64,000 bases of DNA, from NCBI GenBank assembly GCA_965248155.1, contig CBDFIO010000002.1, positions 1,984,001-2,048,000 on the forward strand, in the 5' to 3' direction. Positions 1 to 8,869 of the stretch are shown here, one piece after another. The notes beneath the pieces are model-generated. The model was not told where the DNA came from, ran no database searches, and saw only the letters and a program-made list of their open reading frames with translations. A program made the position numbers and the translations under genes. The first letter of the stretch is position 1. Every line of letters starts with the position of its first letter. The stretch is from RFSX01 sp965248155. GTDB taxonomy: Bacteria; Bacteroidota; Bacteroidia; Chitinophagales; Saprospiraceae.

Positions 1-183
1 TTCAATTTTATTCCACGCTTTTAACATAGTTTGTTGAAGAATTTCTTCAGCCAAACCATGTTGTGAAATAATTCTGAGAACTATTCCAAATATTGGTTTG
101 CTGTACTTATCATATAAGATAGACAGCCCTTTTTCATTTCTGTTTCGAATTAATCCAACAATATTATTGTCTTCTTTTGTCAA
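1..183 (-). CDS. ECF RNA polymerase sigma factor, C-terminal part cut by window edge
   Basis: An open frame runs from a TTG at 183-181 through the left edge (61 codons seen); the in-frame TAA at 195-193 limits the start, and no ATG is available. The visible part is sigma-70 region 2: a core segment with LYDKYSKPIFGIVLRI followed by the acidic helix GLAEEILQQTMLKAWNKI, the typical -10 recognition and core-binding part of ECF factors. It follows the DUF4331/DUF4331/TPR genes on the same strand with a 67-bp gap, so it may be the last gene of that unit and direct its expression (inference). Regions 3 and 4, and any anti-sigma factor, lie outside the window. Confidence 0.8.
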   Translation of the reverse strand, partial: MTKEDNNIVGLIRNRNEKGLSILYDKYSKPIFGIVLRIISQHGLAEEILQQTMLKAWNKIE

Positions 184-250
184 TATAGAGTTTTAAATTA
201 TCAGTTATCAAAATAATCATTACATAAGGTTTATTCTCATAATCGCTATA

Positions 251-1501
251 TTAAATTCTACTATATTGAACAGGACTAAGTTCATATCTACAATCTATTA
301 ATTGATTTTTCACCCATTGATACTGGTCTTCATGGTCCTGATATAACTCAACAAGTTCAATTAAAATTCCAGGTTCAAAAGTCTGATCAACAATATATCT
401 CTCAGAAATTTCTAAAGCCCTTTGTTGCTCATTCAGAGCCAAATAAGACATTACTAATAAAATATAAGAGTCAGGTGTGGCCCTATTCCTGATTTCTTCA
501 TAAGCCAATTTCAATGATTTTTCATTCTCTCCAATAGAAATATAATAGTCAACTAAAAATGCATTATGCATAGTCCCATAACTGCTTTGCTTAACTTCAT
601 TATACATCTGCGTCTTTAAATTTATATTTGCAAATTCACTAGAGGAATATTCTATTATCTCCGCTTTTAATTTCGTAATAGAAGGTGATGTATTATATTT
701 CTCAATTAATTGAAGAAAGTCCAGGCTTTGATCTGGATTATTGTCTTTAGAATATGCTATCCATGCTAATCCCTTCAAAGAGTACCAATCAGCAGCATTT
801 ATTTTCAATGCTTTAATAAAATAATCTTTTGATTTTTCAATCTCTCCATTATGACCATAGAAGTCAGCAATATTAGAATAAATCCAAGATCGTTTATTAA
901 AATCATTACTTGATTCAGATATTATCATTGCGATTTCCAAACTTTCAATCGCATTATTTAATCTTCCCTGAACATCTTCAAATTTTGCATTCCTTATGTA
1001 ATAATCAAAATCTAATCTCGACTCAAGTTTTTCCAAAATCATCTTTGCAGATGATGTTCTTCCAAGTTCCATATAACAATCAAAGATCATCATCTGAGGC
1101 GCACGGAGTTGACTTCCCCATTCTTTTAAATCAATAAGAATTTCGAGGGCTTCACAAAATCGATGTTGAGAAATATAATTATGAGCTAATGCTCTGTACA
1201 TACCAGATTTGCCAACTACAGAAATATTTAATGCTTCTATAAGATGTTTTTCAGCCGATTTTAAATCTGAAATATTTGACATTATTTGAAATCGTTTACC
1301 ATAAGCCTCAGCTAATTTTTTATGGTTTGTTGAATTTTCATTTTCTTTTAAGCGATTGGCCCAAAATTCAACTTCTAGATTGGATTCTTGTATAATATTT
1401 TTTGGACTGTATAGATTACTAAGTTGTTGTTCGATTAGTACTTCTGCATTCGTAAACGTTGTACCAGTAGATAATATAAATAATAGTATTAAATGTTTCA
1501 T
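251..1501 (-). CDS. Secreted or periplasmic TPR-repeat protein
   Basis: 416 aa. An N-terminal signal peptide (about residues 1-19, hydrophobic stretch LILLFILSTG) is followed by a series of helical repeats that read as degenerate tetratricopeptide repeats, clearest around residues 200-260 (SNIADFYGHNGEIEKSKDY type units) and 310-400. TPR arrays bind proteins; no enzymatic motif is visible. It lies 68 bp downstream of two DUF4331 genes on the same strand. A TPR protein beside paired DUF4331 genes is a recurring arrangement in Bacteroidota as I recall it, usually with a HupE/UreJ-type membrane protein that is not seen here. Partner and function are unknown. Confidence 0.75.
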   Translation of the reverse strand: MKHLILLFILSTGTTFTNAEVLIEQQLSNLYSPKNIIQESNLEVEFWANRLKENENSTNHKKLAEAYGKRFQIMSNISDLKSAEKHLIEALNISVVGKSGMYRALAHNYISQHRFCEALEILIDLKEWGSQLRAPQMMIFDCYMELGRTSSAKMILEKLESRLDFDYYIRNAKFEDVQGRLNNAIESLEIAMIISESSNDFNKRSWIYSNIADFYGHNGEIEKSKDYFIKALKINAADWYSLKGLAWIAYSKDNNPDQSLDFLQLIEKYNTSPSITKLKAEIIEYSSSEFANINLKTQMYNEVKQSSYGTMHNAFLVDYYISIGENEKSLKLAYEEIRNRATPDSYILLVMSYLALNEQQRALEISERYIVDQTFEPGILIELVELYQDHEDQYQWVKNQLIDCRYELSPVQYSRI

Positions 1502-1569
1502 GATAATAGTTTAATTATAATTAATAAGTCCGGGCATAAACTTTATACCCGAACTAAAAAATGATATGA

Positions 1570-2115
1570 CTACCAAGGTGAAGCCAAATATGGAAAAGCA
1601 TTTAAGAATTGCTTGTCATTTTGGTCAACATTATCTGAAGTCAAGCCTCCATTTAAGCTACCATCAGGTCCACCAAAAATCAATAATAATTCAACATCAA
1701 TAACATCATCTTCAAGTGTTCTACCGGTTAGAACATTTACACCATCAAAAAAAGTTGTAACACCATTTGTAGAGACATTTAGGATATCTACTGCTAATAC
1801 TGAAGTAAATGTTTTGGCATCTAAGCCAAGTGCGTTTGTTGTATATCCTGGATTTAATGCAAGAAGTCTATTTTCAAATGAATTGGAAAATCTATTGCTC
1901 ATTTGGCTAGGAGTAGTGGAATTAAATAAATCCTTCTCACTCTCAGATACGAATACCGTATTTATGGCAGGCCTTCCAATTTGATCTGCCTGAATAAAAA
2001 CACCAGAAAAATCTGTAGATTCCATAATTATACTGTCTTCATCGTTCGAACAACTAATCAACACACTCAATGTCATTAAACTCAACACAAAAAATATTTT
2101 ATTAGCATTTTTCAT
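1570..2115 (-). CDS. DUF4331 lipoprotein, C-terminal-type member of a pair
   Basis: 181 aa. The N-terminus has a lipoprotein signal ending LSVLISC (Cys22). The body carries the DUF4331 signature GRPAINTVFV near residues 47-56, the segment GVNVLTGRTLEDDVIDVELL, and the closing LTSDNV...FPYLASPW. It corresponds to the second half of single-chain DUF4331 proteins. It is 36 bp downstream of the other DUF4331 gene. Each gene has its own start and export signal, so this is a two-gene form rather than a broken gene. The function of DUF4331 is not established; export and lipid anchoring are inferred from the signal. Confidence 0.8.
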   Translation of the reverse strand: MKNANKIFFVLSLMTLSVLISCSNDEDSIIMESTDFSGVFIQADQIGRPAINTVFVSESEKDLFNSTTPSQMSNRFSNSFENRLLALNPGYTTNALGLDAKTFTSVLAVDILNVSTNGVTTFFDGVNVLTGRTLEDDVIDVELLLIFGGPDGSLNGGLTSDNVDQNDKQFLNAFPYLASPW

Positions 2116-2151
2116 TTTCTTCTTTTTAATAAATTAATAAATAAGTAATTA

Positions 2152-2805
2152 TTAGGACCGCAATTTCGTTTCAACCCAGCTATTAACTGATGTTGAATTT
2201 CCTAAACTACTTTTAGGAAATTCAATAACAACAGCTATGACATTTGTTCCAGCAAATGTGTCATTACCTGGATTATCAAAGGATGGAGAACTGCCTGATA
2301 AAATAGCGGAATATGCTCCCAAGTCAAAAAAGAACGGATCGTCACGCGGTCCAGCGAATAATTGCTTTCCGCTCTTACTTGAAATAATAGGATTCTGCCC
2401 ATAATTAGTGATATTAACATCTATTGATTCTTCTGAGTCATCTATAGAGCTACTTAGTCCAGTTGCGCTGGGCGTGTATGGCCCAAAAGCATACATTCTC
2501 CCATCTCTTGGAATAAATTGAATGACCAGATCCTCAACATTGTCTCCATCATTATCGATATTAACTTCAGTTAATATATTTTCATCGGAATGAGATGTAG
2601 AAGTCATCGTTGGACTTAATAATCCTTGCATTGTAATAACAAAAACCATATTTGAATTATTAGTCGGACTCTGAAATGCATAATAATCAGCGATATCTGA
2701 ACTTGTTCCAGATACTTGTGGAGCATCTATGTGATCAGCCGATATAAATAAAATTCCTCCAAGAATTGATAACAAAGCAATCCCTGTCATTAATAATTTT
2801 CCCAT
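2152..2805 (-). CDS. DUF4331 protein, N-terminal-type member of a pair
   Basis: 217 aa with a signal peptide (residues about 1-22, GIALLSILGGILFIS) followed by the DUF4331 opening motif SADHIDAPQVSG and DIADYYAFQSP, which matches the start of full-length DUF4331 proteins. The C-terminal half includes FFFDLGAYSA and the closing VVIEFPKSSLG, a typical family segment. It is the first gene of the minus-strand unit DUF4331-DUF4331-TPR. The start at 2805 lies in a run of three tandem octamers that also supply two out-of-frame ATGs upstream (2821, 2813), which may tune translation. Substrate and role are unknown. Confidence 0.8.
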   Translation of the reverse strand: MGKLLMTGIALLSILGGILFISADHIDAPQVSGTSSDIADYYAFQSPTNNSNMVFVITMQGLLSPTMTSTSHSDENILTEVNIDNDGDNVEDLVIQFIPRDGRMYAFGPYTPSATGLSSSIDDSEESIDVNITNYGQNPIISSKSGKQLFAGPRDDPFFFDLGAYSAILSGSSPSFDNPGNDTFAGTNVIAVVIEFPKSSLGNSTSVNSWVETKLRS

Positions 2806-2826
2806 TTTTTCATTTTTTCATTTTTT
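2803..2826 (-). repeat. Three tandem octamers over the DUF4331 start codon
   Basis: On the minus strand AAAAAATG is repeated with a period of 8, putting ATGs at 2821, 2813 and 2805. The first two open tiny frames (Met-Lys-Lys-stop, and Met-Lys-Lys-Trp... stopping soon after); only the third starts the DUF4331 protein. Seen directly; any regulatory effect is inference. Confidence 0.7.
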
Positions 2827-3078
2827 TAGTTAATAAATAAATATTGGCGCCTACAATAAGAATTACGTGTAGATCATGACAATCGGATTTTTATTATCTA
2901 AAAGAAATATCATTGTTTGTTAAGAACTGAGATGGAAAAGCATTAAAATTGGATTATAATTTTATTTTATTGGAAAATATATATTTGGTAAAATGAGTTT
3001 CTTGCCTACTTATATATCGTTATCAAGAAATTATTCGCAATTCCTTACTTAATTTAAATATCATATCAATATTTTATT

Positions 3079-3086
3079 TATATTTG
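3079..3086 (+). promoter_or_regulatory. Possible -7 element (TATATTTG) of an orphan transcript
   Basis: The octamer TATATTTG matches the Bacteroidota primary-sigma -7 consensus TAnnTTTG. No TTG sits at the expected spacing upstream, so support is weak. A transcript from here would run about 390 nt to the terminator at 3454-3481. Confidence 0.3.
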
Positions 3087-3226
3087 AAATGGTATAAAAA
3101 TTCATTGAATTCTTCAAAATTTTATCATACCGTAGATACGAGTTCCCTGTATTTACAATTTACAATATCATAATAGAGCACCCTTGAAGAATTAATGATA
3201 CTCATTATTCACTTAAACCAACAAAT

Positions 3227-3379
3227 ATGAGTCCACCAGACTTTTTTATGGCAAAAGTGTATTCATTTTTGCCAAACTTCGAACGAAATTGGAATGTTAT
3301 CTTCGTTAATATCAAAAAGCGAATAACCGTAAAGAAGGCATTCGACATATCAGTTAGTATTGAAAAAAATCGAAGTTAA
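3227..3379 (+). CDS. Possible 50-aa small basic protein
   Basis: ATG at 3227 to TAA at 3377-3379 encodes 50 residues beginning MSPPDFFMAKVYSF and rich in Lys, Arg and aromatic residues. I recognise no family. Its only support is position: it lies on the strand of a strong terminator 75 bp downstream that otherwise has no gene. It could equally be a chance frame inside a non-coding RNA or a gene remnant. Confidence 0.25.
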   Translation: MSPPDFFMAKVYSFLPNFERNWNVIFVNIKKRITVKKAFDISVSIEKNRS

Positions 3380-3453
3380 TTCATTGCAAATTCAATCAGC
3401 TACACAGCTGATTACTGTATGATAAACATTCAATTCCGAATATAAAAAACAAT

Positions 3454-3481
3454 AGCCGAAAGTATTCTTTCGGCTTTTTTT
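3454..3481 (+). terminator. Strong rho-independent terminator without an upstream gene
   Basis: Perfect 9-bp stem AGCCGAAAG / CTTTCGGCT with a TATT loop, followed by a run of seven T. It ends whatever is transcribed rightward across 3087-3453 and insulates the gene starting at 3525. Confidence 0.85.
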
Positions 3482-3524
3482 ATTACTCATAGATATTGCT
3501 TACTTTTTTGTAAGAATAGCAATT

Positions 3525-3947
3525 ATGAAGTCTTATCGATATTTTAAGTTGGGAATATATGCCATGTTGCTGACTGCCAGCGCCCATCTCATTGGTCACT
3601 TTCAGGCGCCCGATACCTCAACTGAAGAAAAGAAAGCCCTTGTAGATTCTATGAATAATGTTCAGTTTCAAATGGATTCGTTTTTTTCACGATCTATTTT
3701 AGACTTATTCAATGCTTTCTCACTCTACTTTAGTGTCCAACTTTTTCTGCTTGCATTGGTATGCTTCGTTATTGTTCGGAGTAACCCCAATCAGAAATTA
3801 ATTAAAAAACTTTCATTGACTATTCTAGTAGGAATGTTGGTTTTGATGGCCCTATCTTTTAAGTATGCATTCTCAGTTCCAATTATGCTGTTCCTTATTA
3901 TAGCGCTTCTCATGACGCTGTCATACTTCAAAGTAAATGTCGAGTAA
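3525..3947 (+). CDS. Small four-helix membrane protein, unknown function
   Basis: 140 aa with about four predicted transmembrane segments (near residues 10-27, 64-87, 97-112 and 116-134). The first helix ends in ASAHLIGHF, which contains two His residues at the membrane edge. A polar loop at residues 30-55 faces one side. I recognise no characterised family. The stop overlaps the start of the next gene by 11 bp, so the two are co-transcribed and probably translationally coupled. Its function may relate to the downstream glycosyltransferase, but this is only positional inference. Confidence 0.65.
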   Translation: MKSYRYFKLGIYAMLLTASAHLIGHFQAPDTSTEEKKALVDSMNNVQFQMDSFFSRSILDLFNAFSLYFSVQLFLLALVCFVIVRSNPNQKLIKKLSLTILVGMLVLMALSFKYAFSVPIMLFLIIALLMTLSYFKVNVE

Positions 3948-5193
3948 GTCTCAATATGTCAGGTATTTTCTCTTATTCTGCTTCTGCTTTTTAAGTAGAA
4001 TACTTTTTAAAGTCATAAGTAATTATGATAGCTATAGTCTGTTCGCAGATGCCCAAAGATATGACCGACTCAGCAATCAAATATTAGAAGGTAATTTCAA
4101 TTTAGATATCGTCGCATTTATAGTTGCACCACTCTACCCCTTTACACTAGCCGGTATTAAATCATTAAGCCCCATCCACTGGGAAACTCTAACTATCGCT
4201 TATCAATTTTTCCTGGTTTCCATTTCTGCAGTTTATATCTATAAAATAGCTCTTCTTCTATTTAACTCCACAAGAACAGGAATATGGGCAGCTATAATTT
4301 ACATATGCTACCCAATGACTATGTGGTATAATTCCACCTTCGTTCAGGAGACCAGTTTTCAATCATTTTTTATCTTATTTAGCTTCTATTTAATTCACTA
4401 TCTGAAGAAAAACTCATTTATTTCACTGATCATATCCGCCCTATTCTTGGCTCTGAGTATCCTGACTAAATCTCATATTACTTTACTAATTCCATTTCTA
4501 ATTCTTGTATTATTCTATCATTCCAAACTAAAAAATATCATTGTTTTCTGGATAAGCTTTCTTCTATTCTGCCTGCCATTCGGTATTAACAATTATATCC
4601 AGAACGATGTAGTTAGTCTTTCAAGCTATGGATCAGCTTCAATATTCCTATTAGGTCATAGTGATCAAACATACAATTGTATTCTTCATCAGGCAGGGGA
4701 AATGAATGCGGTTCCCGCTGATGGATGTGACCCTTCAATAATTTTTGATACTAGTTTTGTTTATACGGCATTCGGTAAAGTGAACGCTCTTGATCCTGCC
4801 AAACGAAGCAAATTGAGAATGAAATATGCAATGAATTGGATTAAAGGCAATCCTGCCAAATTTCTCCTTTTAAAATGGCATGGCTTAAAGCGTTTCATTC
4901 TACCGGGACTTGATCGGAATCAATATAAAATGAAGTTTTGGATTATCAGCTTTTTAATCGGAATGCTTATTTATATTCCTGGTTATTTTGTTTTATTTAA
5001 GTCCCTAAAAAAGAATAATACTATTGATCTTAGTCATGTATATACAGTTTGTGTAATTATTACAATTGCAGCAATTTTTCTTATATTTTTTCCCATGAAC
5101 AGGTTCCGTGTTATTACTATGGAACCCTTATTGATTATCTATGCTTCAGCTTTCTACTCTCAAATAAATAATAAAAAAACTGCTCCAAACTAA
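3937..5193 (+). CDS. GT-C type membrane glycosyltransferase (family 39-like)
   Basis: 418 aa with about 10-11 hydrophobic helices. After the first helix a periplasmic loop has acidic residues in DAQRYDRL (Asp38, Asp43), in the place where GT-C enzymes of the PMT/ArnT group carry catalytic Asp residues. The next conserved-looking stretch, PLYPFTLAGI, fits the same group. These enzymes move sugar from a polyprenyl-phosphate donor to a lipid or protein on the outer face of the inner membrane. The start overlaps the preceding gene by 11 bp. Acceptor and sugar are unknown; there is no polysaccharide cluster nearby to help. Confidence 0.7.
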   Translation: MSSKSQYVRYFLLFCFCFLSRILFKVISNYDSYSLFADAQRYDRLSNQILEGNFNLDIVAFIVAPLYPFTLAGIKSLSPIHWETLTIAYQFFLVSISAVYIYKIALLLFNSTRTGIWAAIIYICYPMTMWYNSTFVQETSFQSFFILFSFYLIHYLKKNSFISLIISALFLALSILTKSHITLLIPFLILVLFYHSKLKNIIVFWISFLLFCLPFGINNYIQNDVVSLSSYGSASIFLLGHSDQTYNCILHQAGEMNAVPADGCDPSIIFDTSFVYTAFGKVNALDPAKRSKLRMKYAMNWIKGNPAKFLLLKWHGLKRFILPGLDRNQYKMKFWIISFLIGMLIYIPGYFVLFKSLKKNNTIDLSHVYTVCVIITIAAIFLIFFPMNRFRVITMEPLLIIYASAFYSQINNKKTAPN

Positions 5194-5201
5194 TGAAGCA
5201 G
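5173..5201 (-). terminator. Terminator between convergent genes
   Basis: On the minus strand CTGCTTC / GGAGCAG forms a 7-bp stem with one G-U pair and an 8-nt loop, followed by seven T. It lies at the end of the plus gene stop region and serves the minus gene ending at 5230. Confidence 0.6.
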
Positions 5202-5229
5202 CTTTTCAATTCTCATTATAATTTCTCTT

Positions 5230-7593
5230 TTATTGTTTCACAACTTTAAGCATCTGACTCAATTGAGTTTCCGATTCAAGTTGTACAAAATAGACTCCTG
5301 AATCCAATTCATCACCAAACCTATGAGAAGTAGATGATGAATTTTTAGTACTAATAAGTCTTTGACCACTTATATTATATACATTAACGAAATAGTCTTG
5401 ATCTAAATAACTTTCAGGAATTCTCAGCTCAAATCCTTGATCAGAAGGGTTAGGATATATAATAAACTCGATTTCTGTCAGGATTTCTTTTACATCTACA
5501 GACGGTGCCTCATAGACTTTAAAATCATCAAAGCCACCTTCAACAGCTGTCATAAATCCAGCTTGAATTATAGTCGCTTTCAAGGTCATATTATCGCTGG
5601 GAGTTAAATGATCTGACACAACAACTTCCTCTCTTTTATTCCATTCAAATCTAACATTATTAACCATATTAATTGTATCTACTACAACCTCTTCAGTTCC
5701 ATTATTTAAAGTGATCAACATAAATTCATCTGAAGGATTACCATTGAAACTAGAAGTCCAAAAGAATGTCTGATAACTAATAACAGCTTCCTTCATTTCA
5801 CTTATGTCGAATACAGGAGATTCAATAGAAGTTGCTCCAAATAATACAGCATCAAATAGACTTGATACATTCCCGGTAATATAAGCTTCAGTCCCGATGT
5901 CATCAGAGTCTATCTTAGGAGCTATTTGAGATTGTGTTTCAACTGGAGTACCTCTCTCAAAAGCACCTTGAATTCCATCAAATTCTACCGTCCAACCCAG
6001 GTCTAAAGAAAATATGTCTTCATATCCTTTCTCCAATTCTATTGTAACAACATTGTTGACAATATTTTCATCTAATATCAAGCTCAAACTTCTATATCTA
6101 TGCCCCCAAGATCCGGCTAGCACTTCATAATCTCCAACAATTATATTTGGCAAATCAAAATTTCCGTTTGCATCAGTGAACAACTCTTGTTCCATTCCTT
6201 GAATAATTAGCTTGATTGTGGAGAAAGCAATTCCATCTTGACTTCCGGCACTCACAACCTGGCCGGCAAGGTTTACCCTGGGTAACGATTCTAATTCAAA
6301 GTCTTCCATAGAAACTACACCATTAGTAAGATTAATAACCCGTGTTTCGCTCTTGTATCCAAAAGCACTCACTGTTACTTCGAAATCACCTGCTATAGCT
6401 GATCCCGTCTTATAATCACCGTTCGCTTTTGAAAATTCAATAACCCCGATTTCTTCAATTTGAATACTTGCATTATTTATTTTCGCTCCATCAGCAGCAT
6501 CACTTACAACTCCTTCGAGATATCCTGCTCTAACATATGTAGGACCCAATACAAAAAGTCCGGCGTTAATATCTCCTACTAAGATATTACCTGAAGGTAA
6601 AAATGGGTATGCTCCCCAAGCTCCACTGAATCCTCCACCTGCATTTAAAAAAGTATCCCAATTTCCAACCTCAATCAGATTATCAGGTCTTGCAGCATCA
6701 ACTATTATACACCCATCAACATAGTAAGAAACAATTAACCAGTCATCCCATACATGAACATTATGAGGGATTACACCTTCATTAAGTGTAGCAGCAGGTC
6801 TGAACTCATCTAAAAGTCTGATATTATCTAAATCTGAGATATCATATGATGCAACCGACGCATTAGCAAGTTCATCTGTGGTGAAAATCGTATTGCCATC
6901 ATCAGATAACCATAAGTTATGTGTAAAACTAAATGGTGTCTCTTGATCGGCCAATGCCGTGATATTCAATTTATCCTCTACATCATATATTCTGAATACT
7001 CCATTTCTTAATTCAGCACTATAAGCTTTATTATCTCTTACATAAACATCATGAGAATATTCTGTACTTCCGGCACCAACAAAAGATGCTGTACCGGGGG
7101 TTGTGGCGACATCAAAAATTACCAGACCACCATTGTTTATATTACATCCCGCTAGATAGGCAAATCCAAATTCATCTATAAATATGTTATGGCAAGTATT
7201 GATAATTCCATGCCCAGTTAGGTTGTGATTCACATTTTGGTAACTAATTGAATCAGGTAAACCAGTAAAATCAATAATGAGTAATCCATCAGTTGTCCCA
7301 TTCTGATCAGAAGTCACGAAAGCGTAATCCCCCCATGTTTTTATATCCCTCCATGTTGAACCCTGTTGCTCTACAAAATCTACCTCAACTGGATTCCTGG
7401 GATCTGTAACATTGACAACAGAAACTCCATTGAAAGTACCAAAAATTGCATATTCAGATCCATCGGGTGCTACATAGCCCCATATATCATTCCCTTCAGA
7501 AGGGTATGATGTCGTTGATAGTAATTCAACATTCAGTTGAGCAGAAAGATCAAGAAAAGAAATAGTAAAAATTAAAAGTAAAAACTGTTTCAT
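5230..7593 (-). CDS. Choice-of-anchor B (LVIVD-repeat) protein with T9SS sorting tail
   Basis: 787 aa secreted protein. Signal peptide at residues 1-18. Residues about 20-350 form LVIVD-type beta-propeller repeats (for example WGYVAPDGSEYAIFGTFNG and repeated VSVVNVTDP, LLIIDFTG, LVIFDVAT strands), the choice-of-anchor B architecture. Two carboxypeptidase-regulatory-like beta domains follow (about 353-440 and 441-520), then a beta-sandwich region, and the last 80 residues are a type A T9SS sorting domain (IIYPNPSDQGFEL ... GVYFVQL). It is therefore probably delivered to the cell surface. It lies 131 bp downstream of the di-heme peroxidase on the same strand. The ligand is unknown. Confidence 0.88.
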   Translation of the reverse strand: MKQFLLLIFTISFLDLSAQLNVELLSTTSYPSEGNDIWGYVAPDGSEYAIFGTFNGVSVVNVTDPRNPVEVDFVEQQGSTWRDIKTWGDYAFVTSDQNGTTDGLLIIDFTGLPDSISYQNVNHNLTGHGIINTCHNIFIDEFGFAYLAGCNINNGGLVIFDVATTPGTASFVGAGSTEYSHDVYVRDNKAYSAELRNGVFRIYDVEDKLNITALADQETPFSFTHNLWLSDDGNTIFTTDELANASVASYDISDLDNIRLLDEFRPAATLNEGVIPHNVHVWDDWLIVSYYVDGCIIVDAARPDNLIEVGNWDTFLNAGGGFSGAWGAYPFLPSGNILVGDINAGLFVLGPTYVRAGYLEGVVSDAADGAKINNASIQIEEIGVIEFSKANGDYKTGSAIAGDFEVTVSAFGYKSETRVINLTNGVVSMEDFELESLPRVNLAGQVVSAGSQDGIAFSTIKLIIQGMEQELFTDANGNFDLPNIIVGDYEVLAGSWGHRYRSLSLILDENIVNNVVTIELEKGYEDIFSLDLGWTVEFDGIQGAFERGTPVETQSQIAPKIDSDDIGTEAYITGNVSSLFDAVLFGATSIESPVFDISEMKEAVISYQTFFWTSSFNGNPSDEFMLITLNNGTEEVVVDTINMVNNVRFEWNKREEVVVSDHLTPSDNMTLKATIIQAGFMTAVEGGFDDFKVYEAPSVDVKEILTEIEFIIYPNPSDQGFELRIPESYLDQDYFVNVYNISGQRLISTKNSSSTSHRFGDELDSGVYFVQLESETQLSQMLKVVKQ

Positions 7594-7724
7594 ATGCTAT
7601 TATTATTTGCAAGTAAAATATTTGATTTTTCGTTCTGGAAATTCATTTTTTATATTAATCGGGTAAGAAAGTCGGTAAAAACATCATATGTGTAACAAGA
7701 GCGTATAGAATTTATGAATTCAGA

Positions 7725-8831
7725 TTATCCATTTGGATCCTTGTACTCTTCATTGTTTAGAAAGTCTTCATCAGTAAGGGTGTGAAGAAAGGCTAAAAGA
7801 GCGTCGATTTGTTCTTGATTTAACCCAAGTGGGACGATCAATGGATGTTTATTCGGAGAAAGGTGCCCACCCGAATTATAATGCTCCAAAACTTCTTCTA
7901 AAGTATTAAATCTACCATCGTGCATATAAGGAGCAGAATGTACTATATTCCTAAGCGTTGGTACTCTGAATTTTCCATTATCAAATACAACTTCCGTCAC
8001 AGCTCCTCGCCCAAGATCATTAAAATCACTAAATTCTACAGCAGCATCAAGACCATTATTCAGATATTCATTTGTTGTTAAGAGTGGTTCATTGTGACAA
8101 TGAAAACATTCGCCATCAGGTAGATCCGGATTTTCATCAAAATATATCTCAAAACCCATCAATTCCTGTTCAGTAAAAACATCCTTACCACTTACTACTC
8201 GATCATATAGGCTGTTTCCACTTGAAACCAATGTTCGTTCAAATTGTGCTATAGCCTTAACTGCGAGTGTTTCGGTAATTTGTGAAGATCTCTCAATTCC
8301 AAATGCTTTTCTAAACATCCTGGGGTAATCATTGTGCGATTTAAGTTTTCCAATGACATTTTCCCAGCTATTATGTAACTCTATTGGATCTGTAACAGGC
8401 AATCTTGCCTGATCTTCAAGGGTCTCAGCTCTGCCATCCCAAAATACTCCTGTATAATAAAATCCAACATTGATCAAGGACATCGAACTTCTCTTGCCTT
8501 CGATATTATCAATTCCTGTACTCACCGCAAGGTTATCTGTGAAACTGCCTTCTTGTAGATGGCAAGAAGCACAAGACATGGTTGAATCTGCGCTTAATAT
8601 TGGGTCATAAAATAACGTTCGCCCTAACTCAATCCCATCAGTTGTAATCTTGTTATCCTCTGGGACTTCCAATATTGGAAATGAAGATGGATACTGGACA
8701 GTATACCCGATAGGATTATATTCAATCGACGTAAGATCTATATCCATATTTGGAACGATTGGTTCGTCGTTGCATGATAGCAAGGTGAACATCATTAAGC
8801 AATATAGAAAGCCTGTTTTTGTCAATGTCAT
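7725..8831 (-). CDS. Di-heme cytochrome c peroxidase family lipoprotein (MbnH/MauG type)
   Basis: 368 aa. A lipoprotein signal ends at Cys20 (TLLSC). Two c-type heme motifs are present: CASCH at 87-91 and CFHCH at 242-246, in the spacing of the bacterial cytochrome c peroxidase/MauG family. PTLRNI and PYMHDGRF near 291-307 are family hallmarks of the second heme domain. It directly follows an MbnP-like gene (38-bp gap). MbnH proteins are di-heme enzymes that convert a Trp in partner MbnP to kynurenine to make a copper site; given the neighbour this is a better guess than a plain H2O2 peroxidase. Whether the distal ligand is Tyr or His cannot be judged by eye. Confidence 0.85.
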   Translation of the reverse strand: MTLTKTGFLYCLMMFTLLSCNDEPIVPNMDIDLTSIEYNPIGYTVQYPSSFPILEVPEDNKITTDGIELGRTLFYDPILSADSTMSCASCHLQEGSFTDNLAVSTGIDNIEGKRSSMSLINVGFYYTGVFWDGRAETLEDQARLPVTDPIELHNSWENVIGKLKSHNDYPRMFRKAFGIERSSQITETLAVKAIAQFERTLVSSGNSLYDRVVSGKDVFTEQELMGFEIYFDENPDLPDGECFHCHNEPLLTTNEYLNNGLDAAVEFSDFNDLGRGAVTEVVFDNGKFRVPTLRNIVHSAPYMHDGRFNTLEEVLEHYNSGGHLSPNKHPLIVPLGLNQEQIDALLAFLHTLTDEDFLNNEEYKDPNG

Positions 8832-8869
8832 TCTTTCAATTCTAAAACGTCTGTTTGATTGAATAGTTG

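Larger units (their letters stand above)
2829..3453. other. AT-rich intergenic region with a possible orphan transcript
   Basis: About 700 bp separate the divergently oriented DUF4331 unit and the 3525 gene. It contains TAnnTTTG-like elements at 2980-2987 and 3079-3086 on the plus strand, a short open frame at 3227-3379, and ends in a strong plus-strand terminator (3454-3481) with no annotated gene before it. I see no tRNA, repeat array or recognisable protein family here. Confidence 0.4.

Noticed and set aside
1570..2805. Two DUF4331 frames as one frameshifted gene
   Set aside because: Each has its own start and export signal and they are in normal operon spacing; the paired form is known in Bacteroidota.
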